A DNA stretch of 64,000 bases, taken from positions 4,340,001-4,404,000 of the forward strand of contig NZ_LT670819.1 in assembly GCF_900129855.1 (NCBI RefSeq), in the 5' to 3' direction. Below are positions 51,857 to 59,830 of the stretch, piece by piece. This DNA comes from Streptomyces sp. 3214.6. GTDB taxonomy: Bacteria; Actinomycetota; Actinomycetes; Streptomycetales; Streptomycetaceae. Position 1 is the first letter of the stretch. Each line of letters begins with the position of its first letter. The notes beneath the pieces were generated by a model. That model did no database searches. It was not told the DNA's origin and saw only the letters and a program-made list of their open reading frames with translations. The position numbers were made by a program, and so were the translations under genes.

Positions 51857-51887
51857 ACGATGTGTCCTCACGTCACGTGAGGTGCAA
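51857..51887 (-). promoter_or_regulatory. tipA promoter and TipAL operator
   Basis: On the minus strand TTGCAC (51882-51887) and CATCGT (51857-51862) are separated by 19 bp, the over-long spacer typical of MerR-activated promoters. Within the spacer lies the inverted repeat CCTCACGT/ACGTGAGG around one base (51866-51882). This is almost the same as the known tipA promoter of S. lividans (TTGCAC ... CAGCGT). TipAL with thiopeptide should activate it. Confidence 0.9.
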
Positions 51888-51946
51888 GCCCCCCGAGTGC
51901 CACTTTTCAAGATGTTCGTCCCGTTGGGCCCGCTTATCGTGAGCCC

Positions 51947-52760
51947 GTGGCCCAGGACACCGCGCGGCATACGCCTTTCGCTCCGGCGACTCCGGCACGC
52001 GTGTTCCCGCCGGTCGTGCTGCCCCGGCTGCCGGGCGCACTGTGGCCCGCGCCGGCGGAGTCGGCGACGATCGGCGCGCTGTTCGGGACACCCGTCGCGG
52101 CGGCGCCGCTGATCTCCGAGGCGCCGGCGGGGCGGCGGACCCAGGGGGCGCTGTGGGACAACGTCTTCGCGCCGCTGGTCGCCGCCGCGGCCGGCTCGAT
52201 GACGATCACCCTGGTGGCCCATCGGACCTTCGACCTGTATCTGCCCGCGTTCGGGCGGCCCGGGTGGGGCGACCTGCCGGCGTCGCTAGTGATCGCGTCG
52301 GCGGGCGCGGCACTCGGCGGGTGCGCCGTGCGCGCCTTCCGGTACGTGCACGGCGCGTACGGGCGGCTGGGGCACCCGATGCCGGCGCTGCCGGCCGGCG
52401 GACTCGTCCTGGGCCTGCCGGGGGCCCTGGGCGGCCATCTGACGCTCTTCCAGGGGCTGGACGAGGTCGGGGAGCTCGCGGCCGATCCGGAGGGCTGGTG
52501 GGCCGGACAGTTCGCGACGATGACGGTGGTGAAGCTGACGGCGATGCTCGTCGCCGCCGGCGGTGGGCGTAGCGACCGGCGTGCTGGGGGTGCTCCGGGC
52601 CGTCACCCGGCAGGGGTGGGTAAGCCTGTTCACGGCCGCCGTGCTGGTCGCCTCGCCCGCGATCACCGCCCTGCTGTGCATCGCCTCGCTGCCGGCCTGG
52701 CTGCTGGTGACGGGGCGGCCGCAGATGCAGTTGCGCGACGACGGAACGGCGGTGCGGTGA
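51947..52760 (+). pseudogene. Broken CLC-type chloride channel/antiporter gene
   Basis: Frame 1 from GTG 51947 reads SATIGALFGTPVAAAPLISEAPAGR, ALWDNVFAPLVAAAAGSMT, and GGLVLGLPGALGGHLTLFQGLDEVGELAADPEGWWAGQF, which matches the second half of Streptomyces CLC proteins. At about 52563 the homology jumps to another frame: GVLGVLRAVTRQGWVSLFTAAVLVASPAITALLCIASLPAWLLVTGRPQMQL. The segment between, normally holding the selectivity-filter strip with GGRIFPAVF, is missing, and so are about 170 N-terminal residues. Two deletions, one frame-shifting, therefore destroy the pore. TATCGT ends 6 nt before the GTG, so the promoter may survive. It is divergent from tipA. Confidence 0.8.
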
Positions 52761-52846
52761 CTGCGTGAACCGATCAGACCCCTCGATCCGATGAAGCGGT
52801 AGAACCGCACCCGGCGGTCGCCGCTCCGCAGTTGGGAGAAGAAGCC

Positions 52847-54259
52847 ATGCCCCTTCACGAAGGTCCCCAGAAGCCCGACGAGCGTCCCCTGTCCGTGAAC
52901 CCCTTCTACGGCGAGGCGAATCCGGTCGGCGGCATGACCGAGGCGCCGCCCAAGCACCGGCTGCCGGACACGCCGATGCCTCCGTCGACGGCGTATCAGC
53001 TGGTGCACGACGAGCTGATGCTGGACGGCAACTCGCGGCTCAACCTGGCCACGTTCGTCACCACGTGGATGGAGCCGCAGGCCGGGGTGCTGATGGCGGA
53101 GTGCCGGGACAAGAACATGATCGACAAGGACGAGTATCCGCGCACCGCCGAACTGGAGCGGCGGTGCGTGGCGATGCTCGCCGACCTGTGGAACGCGCCC
53201 GACCCGTCGGCGGCTGTGGGATGTTCGACGACGGGGTCGAGCGAGGCGTGCATGCTCGCCGGGATGGCGATGAAGCGGCGGTGGGCGCAGCGCAACGCCG
53301 ATCGCTATCCCGCGCGCGATGTCCGACCGAACCTCGTGATGGGGGTCAACGTCCAGGTCTGCTGGGACAAGTTCTGCAACTTCTGGGAGGTGGAGGCCCG
53401 CCTGGTCCCCATGGAGGGCGACCGGTTCCATCTCGACCCGCAGGCCGCGGCCGAGCTGTGCGACGAGAACACCATCGGGGTCGTCGGCATCCTCGGCTCC
53501 ACCTTCGACGGGTCCTACGAGCCGATCGCCGAGCTGTGCGCGGCCCTCGACGCCCTCCAGGCGCGGACCGGGCTCGACATCCCGGTGCATGTGGACGGCG
53601 CGTCCGGCGCGATGATCGCTCCTTTCCTCGACGAGGACCTGGTGTGGGACTTCCGTCTCCCGCGTGTGGCGTCCATCAACACCTCGGGGCACAAGTACGG
53701 GCTGGTGTACCCGGGGGTGGGCTGGGCGCTGTGGCGCGACAAGGAGGCCCTGCCGGAGGAGCTGGTGTTCCGCGTGAACTATCTGGGCGGTGACATGCCG
53801 ACCTTCGCGCTCAACTTCTCCCGGCCGGGCGCGCAGGTCGTCGCGCAGTACTACACGCTGCTACGGCTGGGCCGCGAGGGCTTCCGGGCGGTGCAGCGGT
53901 CCACTCGGGAGGTGGCCCGGCGCATCGCCGACCAGGTGGAGGCGCTCGGCGACTTCCGCCTCCTCACCCGGGGCGACCAACTGCCGGTGTTCGCCTTCAC
54001 GACGGCGCCGGGCGTGGAGTCGTACGACGTCTTCGACGTCTCCCGGCGACTGCGCGAGAGCGGTTGGCTGGTGCCCGCGTACACCTTCCCCCCGAACCGG
54101 GAGGACCTGTCCGTCCTACGGGTCGTGTGCAGAAACGGCTTCTCGGAGGACCTCGCCGAGCTGTTCGTGGAGGACCTGACCCGGCTGCTGCCGGAGCTGC
54201 GGCGGCAGTCGGGGCCGTCCACGCGGGACAAGGGGGTGGCGACCGGGTTCCATCACTAG
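52847..54259 (+). CDS. Glutamate decarboxylase
   Basis: This PLP enzyme would turn glutamate into GABA and CO2. The 470-residue protein has the group II decarboxylase pattern: GCSTTGSSEACMLAGMAMKRRW (phosphate clamp), HVDGASGAMIAPF (Asp for PLP) near residue 247, and the Schiff-base Lys in INTSGHKYGLVYPGVGW near 285. NPFYGEANP near the N-terminus and the long C-terminus resemble plant/bacterial GadB. The C-terminal GTGFHH-type end seen in acid-activated E. coli GadB is replaced by ATGFHH. ATG 52847 has GGGAGAAG upstream. It is convergent with padR. No antiporter GadC is adjacent. Confidence 0.9.
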   Translation: MPLHEGPQKPDERPLSVNPFYGEANPVGGMTEAPPKHRLPDTPMPPSTAYQLVHDELMLDGNSRLNLATFVTTWMEPQAGVLMAECRDKNMIDKDEYPRTAELERRCVAMLADLWNAPDPSAAVGCSTTGSSEACMLAGMAMKRRWAQRNADRYPARDVRPNLVMGVNVQVCWDKFCNFWEVEARLVPMEGDRFHLDPQAAAELCDENTIGVVGILGSTFDGSYEPIAELCAALDALQARTGLDIPVHVDGASGAMIAPFLDEDLVWDFRLPRVASINTSGHKYGLVYPGVGWALWRDKEALPEELVFRVNYLGGDMPTFALNFSRPGAQVVAQYYTLLRLGREGFRAVQRSTREVARRIADQVEALGDFRLLTRGDQLPVFAFTTAPGVESYDVFDVSRRLRESGWLVPAYTFPPNREDLSVLRVVCRNGFSEDLAELFVEDLTRLLPELRRQSGPSTRDKGVATGFHH

Positions 54260-54308
54260 GGCGGTGGCGGCCGCCACCGGTCCCGGGCGGCAGCGGTTCA
54301 TGCAGGTG

Positions 54309-54950
54309 TCAGTGGGAGTCCCCCGGATGCGGGGCCTTCGTCGCGTACGGGTTCTCCTGGCCCTCCGCCAGCACGCCGACGAACGGCTCGCCCTCCCCGG
54401 CGAAGGTGTACGCCCCCTCCTCGATCCGGGCGATGAGGCCGCGGGTCCACTCGGCGTCCGTGTCGGCCGTGTGGACCCAGAGGTTCATGATCTCGCCGAT
54501 GTGGCCCAGCTGTTCCGGGCCGTCCTCGGGGACATAGTGCTCGGTGACGGCGGAGCGCCACTCCTCGATGCGGCGGATGCGCTCCTTCAGGAGCGACACG
54601 GCCTCCGCGCGCGGGAGGTCGACCACGGCGCCGATCGCCGCCGTCTTCATGTCCATCTTCTGGTCGTACGAGGTCAGCGCCTCGCGCACCAGCCTGAGGT
54701 ACTCCTCGGTGCCGGCCTCGGTGATCTCGTACTCGGTGCGCGGCGGGCCGCCCGCGGTGGACGGGGCCGTCTCGTGCTCACGCAGCAGTCCCTGCTTCGC
54801 CATCTGCTTCAGGGCGTGGTAGATCGAGCCCGGCTTGGCGTTGGACCACTCATGGGCGCCCCAGTACTCCAGGTCGCCGCGCACCTGGTAGCCGTGGGCC
54901 CGCCCGTGCTGACGCACGGCGCCCAGCACAAGAAGACGGATCGCTGACAT
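54309..54950 (-). CDS. PadR-family transcriptional regulator
   Basis: The 213-residue protein has a PadR N-terminal winged helix (LVLGAVRQHGRAHGYQVRGDLEYWGAHEWSNAKPGSIYHALKQMAKQGLL) followed by a helical Vir_act_alpha_C-type dimerisation domain to about residue 190. The C-terminal 15 residues are disordered. ATG 54950 has TAACCT ending 6 nt upstream and no Shine-Dalgarno, a leaderless pattern. It lies 60 bp downstream of the aldehyde dehydrogenase gene on the same strand, with its own promoter between. PadR proteins usually respond to phenolic acids or drugs; regulation of the aldehyde dehydrogenase is possible but unproven. Confidence 0.9.
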   Translation of the reverse strand: MSAIRLLVLGAVRQHGRAHGYQVRGDLEYWGAHEWSNAKPGSIYHALKQMAKQGLLREHETAPSTAGGPPRTEYEITEAGTEEYLRLVREALTSYDQKMDMKTAAIGAVVDLPRAEAVSLLKERIRRIEEWRSAVTEHYVPEDGPEQLGHIGEIMNLWVHTADTDAEWTRGLIARIEEGAYTFAGEGEPFVGVLAEGQENPYATKAPHPGDSH

Positions 54951-55010
54951 GTGCCCAGGTTAGGGCGTGGTCGGCGGGCGCCCCAATGCGCGGGTGCCCG
55001 CCGGTCGCGT

Positions 55011-56471
55011 TCAGAAGGGGAAGCCGCTGCGGCCGTGCTGGACGGAGATCCACTTCGTGGTGGTGAAGGCCTCCACGGTCGTCTCGCCGTTGAGACGGCC
55101 GACGCCGGAGTTCTTCTCGCCGCCGAAGGGGACGATCGGCTCGTCGTGGACGGTGGAATCGTTGACATGGAACATGCCGGTGACGATCTGCCGGGCGAAG
55201 GCGACGCCCCGCTCGACGTCGGCGGTGTGGACCGCGCCGCTCAGGCCGTACGGGGTGTCGTTGACCAGGCGTACGGCCTCGTCCTCGCCGTCGAAGGTGC
55301 TGAGGAAGACGACCGGGCCGAAGACCTCCTGCCGGAGCAGGGGGGAGTCGGTGGGGAGGCCCGCCAGCACGGAGGGCTCGACGACGTTTTCGGTGGTCGT
55401 GCCGTGCAGGAGCGCGTTCGCGCCCGCGGCGATCGCCTGCGTCACGACGGACGAGACCGCCTCCGCCTGCGAGCTGTTGATCAGCGGGCCGATGGTGGTC
55501 TGCGGGTCGCGGGGGTCGCCGGCCTTGAGGGTCTTCGCCTTGGCGACGAACTTCTCCGTGAACTCGTCGGCGACGGAGCGGTCGACCAGGATGCGGTTGG
55601 CGGCCATGCAGACCTGACCCTGGTGGACGAAACGGCTGAAGACGGCCGCGTCGACCGCGTAGTCGAGGTCGGCGTCGTCGAGGACGACGAACGCGCTGTT
55701 GCCGCCGAGCTCGATGACGGACCGCTTGAAGTGCGAGGCGGCGACGGTGGCGACGTGTCGGCCGACCGTGTCGGAGCCGGTGAAGGAGATGACCCGTGGG
55801 ATCGGGTGCTCCAGGAAGGCGTCGCCGATCTCGGCGATGTCGGTCACGACGACGTTCAGCAGGCCCGGAGGCAGACCCGCGTCCTCGAAGAGCTTGGCGA
55901 TGACGGTGCCGCCGGCGACCGGGGTGTTCTGGTGCGGCTTGATCACCACGCCGTTGCCGAGGGCCAGCGCGGGGGCGGCGGACTTCAGCGACAGCAGGAA
56001 CGGGACGTTGAAGGGGCTGATCACCCCGACCACGCCGACCGGCTCGCGGTAGACGCGGTTCTCCTTGCCGTCGATCGGCGAGGGCAGGATGCGACCCTCG
56101 GGGCGCAGCGTCAGCTGGATCGACTCGCGCAGGAACTCCTTGGCCAGGTGGAGTTCGAAGGCGGCCTTGCCGAGCGTGCCGCCGGCCTCGTCGACGAGGA
56201 TCGCGCTGATCTCCGGCTCGCGCTCCTCCACCAGGCGCAGCACGTTCTCGAAGACCGTGCGGCGGGCGTAGGGGCTGGTCGCGGCCCACTGCTTCTGGGC
56301 GCGGGCGGCGGCGCGGTAGGCCTCGTCGACCTCGTCGACGGTGGCGATGGTGATCGAGGCGAGCTTCTCGCCGTTGTAGGGGTTCACGGTGATGATGTCC
56401 CAGGACCCCGTCCCCGGACGCCACTTACCGTCGATGTACTGCTGGGCCAGGTCGGTGAAGTAGGACGACAT
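55011..56471 (-). CDS. Aldehyde dehydrogenase (vanillin/benzaldehyde-type)
   Basis: The 486-residue NAD(P)-dependent enzyme has the ALDH core: PVGVVGVISPFNVPFLLSLKSAAPALALGNGVVIKPHQNTP, IPRVISFTGSDTVGRHV, the general-base Glu in VIELGGNSAFVVLDDADLD, the catalytic Cys in VHQGQVCMAANRILVDRSV, and PLLRQEVFGPVVFLSTF. The GGNSAFVV and GQVCMA patterns and the C-terminal GFPF-type end are closest to aromatic-aldehyde (vanillin, benzaldehyde, salicylaldehyde) dehydrogenases. ATG 56471 has GAGGG upstream; MRVH at 56483 is an alternative. The PadR neighbour fits phenolic metabolism. The substrate is inferred. Confidence 0.9.
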   Translation of the reverse strand: MSSYFTDLAQQYIDGKWRPGTGSWDIITVNPYNGEKLASITIATVDEVDEAYRAAARAQKQWAATSPYARRTVFENVLRLVEEREPEISAILVDEAGGTLGKAAFELHLAKEFLRESIQLTLRPEGRILPSPIDGKENRVYREPVGVVGVISPFNVPFLLSLKSAAPALALGNGVVIKPHQNTPVAGGTVIAKLFEDAGLPPGLLNVVVTDIAEIGDAFLEHPIPRVISFTGSDTVGRHVATVAASHFKRSVIELGGNSAFVVLDDADLDYAVDAAVFSRFVHQGQVCMAANRILVDRSVADEFTEKFVAKAKTLKAGDPRDPQTTIGPLINSSQAEAVSSVVTQAIAAGANALLHGTTTENVVEPSVLAGLPTDSPLLRQEVFGPVVFLSTFDGEDEAVRLVNDTPYGLSGAVHTADVERGVAFARQIVTGMFHVNDSTVHDEPIVPFGGEKNSGVGRLNGETTVEAFTTTKWISVQHGRSGFPF

Positions 56472-56596
56472 GTGAACCCTCAATCCCCTGCTGCGATCGG
56501 CTGTGATCGCTCGGCATCACGTACTGATCACACGTCATCGTACGGGTGTTTCAGGGGAGTTGGGGGAGAAGGCCGTCGAGTGGAGGCAGGAGCCGG

Positions 56597-57457
56597 TTAC
56601 GACAGCTGGATCAGTCCGCGCAGCAGGTCCCGGCTCTCGTCAGGTCCGGGGCTGTCCTGCTGGAGCTCCTTCAGCGCCTGTTCGTACTGGGCGACGTCCT
56701 CGCGCTTGTCCAGGTAGAGCGCGCTGGTGAGCTGCTCCAGATAGACGACGTCCTGCAGGTCGGACTCGGGGAAGCTCAGGATCGTGAACGCGCCGGACTC
56801 ACCGGAGTGCCCGCCGAAGCTGAACGGCATCACCTGAAGCTTCACGTTGGGGCGTTCGGAGAAGTCGATCAGATGCTGGAGCTGCCCGCGCATCACCTCG
56901 CGGTCGCCGTACGGGCGGCGCAGGGCGGCCTCGTCGAGAACGATGTGGAAGTCGGGGGCGTTCTCGGCGACGAGGTACTTCTGCCGCTCCAGGCGCAGCG
57001 CCACCCGCCGGTCGATGTCCGCCGCGTTCGCGCCCTTCATGCCCCGGCTGACGACCGCGTGCGCGTACGCCTCGGTCTGCAGCAGGCCGTGCACGAACTG
57101 CACCTCGTACACCCGGATCAGCGCGGCCGCGCCCTCCAGACCGACGTAGGTGGGGAACCAGTTGGGCAGGACGTCCGAGTAACTGTGCCACCAGCCCGCC
57201 ACGTTGGCCTCGCGGGCGAGTCCGACGAGGGCCTGGCGCTCGGTGTCGTCCGTGATGCCGTACAGCGTCAGCAGGTCCTCCACGTCCCGGGTCTTGAAGC
57301 TCACCCGGCCCAGTTCCATGCGGCTGATCTTCGACTCCGACGCCCTGATCGAGTATCCGGCCGCCTCGCGCGTGATGCCTCGCGTCTCACGCAGCCGCCG
57401 TAGTTGCGAGCCGAGCAGCATCCGCCGCACCACCGATCCGGGCTCTCCCGCGCTCAC
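56597..57457 (-). CDS. XRE-type regulator with DUF5753 domain
   Basis: The 286-residue protein has a helix-turn-helix (LLGSQLRRLRETRGITREAAGYSIRASESKISRMELGRVSFKTRDVEDLLTLYGI, about residues 14-70) and then the DUF5753 domain (WWHSYSDVLPNWFPTYVGLEGAAALIRVYEVQFVHGLLQTEAYAHAVV to LTSALYLDKREDVAQYEQAL). Such proteins are regularly paired with small DUF397 proteins, often with SpoIIAB-like ATPases, and affect development and antibiotic production in streptomycetes. GTG 57457 is chosen: GGGGAGG lies 9 nt upstream and the protein starts MSAGEPGSVVRRML. It is divergent from the ATPase gene. Confidence 0.9.
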   Translation of the reverse strand: MSAGEPGSVVRRMLLGSQLRRLRETRGITREAAGYSIRASESKISRMELGRVSFKTRDVEDLLTLYGITDDTERQALVGLAREANVAGWWHSYSDVLPNWFPTYVGLEGAAALIRVYEVQFVHGLLQTEAYAHAVVSRGMKGANAADIDRRVALRLERQKYLVAENAPDFHIVLDEAALRRPYGDREVMRGQLQHLIDFSERPNVKLQVMPFSFGGHSGESGAFTILSFPESDLQDVVYLEQLTSALYLDKREDVAQYEQALKELQQDSPGPDESRDLLRGLIQLS

Positions 57458-57775
57458 GTTCGCCAGCCTCCCCAACCCGTCCTAGGGGCCGCAGTCTGCC
57501 ACTAAAACACTTCGAGCAGTACTCGTCTGATTACAGAGATGGAAAGAAGCCAAAGGATACGCACAGAGCGATGCGAGGGAAGAGTGAGGGGAAAGCAAGA
57601 GAAGTGCCTCTGATGAGCGAGAAGTTGGCGGAAAAAATGGCCAAGAAGCGGTACGGGCGGGTCCATTTCGGTCACGTGCACGTGCATCTGCCCTTGCATC
57701 CGCAGGGCGCATCAGAAACCATGGTCCCGCGCCACCGCTGCATCGCAACGACCGCGAATCCCGGGAGTGCCTCGC
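57458..57775. promoter_or_regulatory. Divergent region of XRE and ATPase genes with locally low GC and 17-bp element
   Basis: This 318-bp region has an unusual low-GC, purine-rich stretch at about 57490-57655 (for example GGAAAGAAGCCAAAGG, GGAAAAAATGG). At 57675-57691 it contains CGTGCACGTGCATCTGC, whose exact copy lies upstream of the DUF397 gene at 58765-58781 in the same orientation relative to that gene. An open frame at 57571-57834 is not convincing as a gene: it lacks coding-type third-position bias and crosses into the ATPase start. Confidence 0.5.
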
Positions 57776-58279
57776 ATGGGGACGAATGGATCGACCATGC
57801 TCGAGCCGTTACGGCAGGGCCTTCCGCCGCTTGATCCCGCGGCCGTGTCCAACGCCGCCTCGTGCGCCCTGCCCGCCCGCTTCGAAGCGGTGCGTGAAGC
57901 CCGCCAGTTCACCAAGAGGACCCTCGGCCAGTGGGACGTGGGCGACCGTTTCGACGACGTCTGCCTGGTCGTCTCGGAGTTGGTGACCAACGCGCTGAGA
58001 CACGGACTGTCCCCGGACGACGGCCCGTGCATGACGGATCTGCATCCGCCCGTGCGGCTGCACCTGATGCGATGGACCGAGCGGCTTGTGTGCGCGGTGC
58101 GCGATCCCAGCCAGGACAGCCCCCTGCCCCGCGAGGGCGAGGACTTCTCGGCGGAGTCGGGCCGCGGCCTGTTCCTCGTCGACTCGTTCGCCGACAGCTG
58201 GGGGTGGCACCCGCTCTCCGGCAGCCTGGGCGGCAAGGTCGTCTGGGCGCTGTTCCGGCTGCACACTCCCGGCGAATGA
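57776..58279 (+). CDS. SpoIIAB/RsbW-like ATP-binding (anti-sigma-type) protein
   Basis: The 167-residue protein is a stand-alone GHKL ATPase of the HATPase_c_2 class: EAVREARQFTKRTLGQWDV, N-box VCLVVSELVTNALRHGLSPDD, a D-box region AVRDPSQDSPLP, and G-box SGRGLFLVDSFADSWGWHPL. Streptomycetes have many of these; a few are anti-sigma factors or serine kinases, most are unassigned. ATG 57776 has CGGGAG 9 nt upstream. It is flanked by the XRE gene (divergent) and the DUF397 gene (convergent) and has the 17-bp element 84 nt before its start. No partner sigma or anti-anti-sigma gene is adjacent. Confidence 0.88.
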   Translation: MGTNGSTMLEPLRQGLPPLDPAAVSNAASCALPARFEAVREARQFTKRTLGQWDVGDRFDDVCLVVSELVTNALRHGLSPDDGPCMTDLHPPVRLHLMRWTERLVCAVRDPSQDSPLPREGEDFSAESGRGLFLVDSFADSWGWHPLSGSLGGKVVWALFRLHTPGE

Positions 58280-58280
58280 C

Positions 58281-58310
58281 GAACCGCGGCGCACCCTGGC
58301 GCCGCGGTTC
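58281..58310. terminator. Bidirectional terminator between the ATPase and DUF397 genes
   Basis: A perfect 12-bp stem GAACCGCGGCGC / GCGCCGCGGTTC around ACCCTG begins right after the ATPase stop. It lies 90 bp beyond the DUF397 stop on the other side. Confidence 0.85.
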
Positions 58311-58401
58311 TACGCGCGTTGTGCACTGTTTTCCAGCGGGATTTCCGAGGTGGGCGGTGCGGTGATCGTGACGGCGACGGCGCACGGGGCGGCCGGGGAC
58401 G

Positions 58402-58662
58402 TCAGCTCGCGATCAGGTGGTCGAACTCGCCGTCCTTGATGCCGAGCAGCATCGCCTCGATCTCGGCTCGCGTGTAGACGAGCGCGGGGCCGTCGGGAAA
58501 ACGCGAGTTGCGTACGGCCACGTCGCCGCCCGGCAGGCGCGCGAACTCCACGCAGGAACCCTGCGAGTTGCTGTGCCGGCTCTTCTGCCAGGCCACGCCG
58601 TACAGCTGTGTGGCCGTCATTCCGTTGTACACGTCGTGCCCCCCGTCAACGTCGTGGTCCAC
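58402..58662 (-). CDS. DUF397 small regulatory protein
   Basis: The 86-residue protein carries the DUF397 core WQKSRHSNSQGSCVEFARLPGGDVAVRNSRFPDGPALVYTRAEIEAMLLGIKDGEFDHL. DUF397 proteins generally partner XRE/DUF5753 regulators. GTG 58662 with CAGGGAGCG upstream is chosen (MDHDVDGGHDVYNG); an internal ATG at residue 15 (MTATQLYG) is possible. It faces the ATPase gene across the terminator at 58281-58310. The 17-bp element CGTGCACGTGCATCTGC lies 102 nt upstream. Confidence 0.85.
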   Translation of the reverse strand: MDHDVDGGHDVYNGMTATQLYGVAWQKSRHSNSQGSCVEFARLPGGDVAVRNSRFPDGPALVYTRAEIEAMLLGIKDGEFDHLIAS

Positions 58663-59589
58663 AGGTCGCTCCCTGGTGGTGCGCTGGCTCGTGTGGCCCG
58701 TGTGGCCATTGGTGCCGTGGTCAACTGTCCCGGATCATAACCCCGTTCACGTGCAGTCGCATGAGCAGATGCACGTGCACGCGCGGTGCTGGTGCGGTTA
58801 CAGCTTTGACGCCCGCTTTACCCAACTCGTTCGATTTGCCGGACGTCGTGAAGTCCCCGTGAAAGTCGTCCGGATCGAACCACTCGTGTCCTAGGAACAG
58901 ACGCGCGCCACGGCCATCGTGTTCCGTCGGCACGACAACGGATCGTCGACGGAGGGCCGGCGAAACACCGTCGGAACCCGCCCGAGGGACACCGCTCCAG
59001 CGGACGCCGGGCATCCGCTCGACGGCGTACCCGGAACCTCCGGATGTGAGGCCGCACCATCACGCACCGTCCCGCGCCGGGCCGCACGCCGACCGCCGGC
59101 CCGCCCTCCGGCCGCGCCTCGTCCCCCCGCCACCTCCAAAAACCCCGGGCACGTGTCCCTCCGGCCCCTGCCCGCACAGCCCCACTCCCCCGGTGCGGAC
59201 GGGAACACCCCCTGGCCACGACGCCCGACGACGACACGCGCCACCCCCGCGTACGACGGTGAGGTCGGCCGCGGGGGTGGGGGTGGGACGGCTCGGTGCA
59301 TGAGGACGAGGTCGGCTGGTCACCGGGGAGGTGGCGGAGGCAGCCGACCAGGCCGAGTAGACGGCAGAGGTGACTTTCCTCATATGAATGAGGAGGGCGG
59401 TCTACATCGCGGATGGAGGCGGGAGTACGGCTGAAGACGCGGGTGGGTGAGGGCCGGGTGGACGGGGTGGGCGCGTATCGGACACCGGACGGCGGCCAGG
59501 GCGGGGACTGGAGCGGGCTGCGCCCGGGCCGGGCGTCGGCATCGGGTCGCGCGGCGGCGCGGGAGGGGTTGTTCTCCGACGGGTTCGGG
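58663..59589. other. Gene-poor 0.93-kb region between DUF397 and rpsR2
   Basis: No gene is supported here. A 41-codon frame at 58769-58894 (MHVHARCWCGYSFDARF) starts inside the 17-bp element but has weak third-position GC bias. From 58895 to 59589 all frames give Arg/Pro/Ala/Gly low-complexity translations without recognisable domains, and no frame shows coding periodicity. This may be decayed DNA; a downstream end of the zinc-responsive operon must lie in it, but I see no clear hairpin. Confidence 0.5.
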
Positions 59590-59826
59590 TCAGCGGGGGG
59601 TGCTGTACGGCAGGAGGGCCATTTCCCGGGCGTTCTTGACGGCCCGGGACAGCTGGCGTTGTTGCTGGGCGGTGATGCGGGTGATGCGGCGGCCGCGGAT
59701 CTTGCCCCGGTCCGAGAGGAACCTCCGCAGCAGGTCGGCGTCCTTGTAGTCGATGTAGGTGATGCCCGCCTGGTCGAGGGGGTTGGGGCGGGACTTGACG
59801 GGCTTGCGGTCGGGCTTGCGGGGCAT
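59590..59826 (-). CDS. rpsR2: Alternative small-subunit ribosomal protein S18
   Basis: The 78-residue protein has the S18 core NPLDQAGITYIDYKDADLLRRFLSDRGKIRGRRITRITAQQQRQLSRAVKNAREMALLPY. It contains no cysteine. Streptomycetes have a second rpsR in the Zur regulon, and this copy sits in a run with rpmG, rpmE2 and a CobW-like gene. It is the last gene of that minus-strand run, 4 bp after the CobW-like gene. Confidence 0.93.
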   Translation of the reverse strand: MPRKPDRKPVKSRPNPLDQAGITYIDYKDADLLRRFLSDRGKIRGRRITRITAQQQRQLSRAVKNAREMALLPYSTPR

Positions 59827-59830
59827 GGGG

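Noticed and set aside
57571..57834. 87-codon open frame upstream of the ATPase gene
   Set aside because: It overlaps the ATPase start, has no coding-type third-position bias and lies in low-GC regulatory DNA.
58769..58894. 41-codon frame MHVHARCWCGYSF...
   Set aside because: It starts within the 17-bp element, has weak third-position GC and no Shine-Dalgarno; reported only as part of the gene-poor region.
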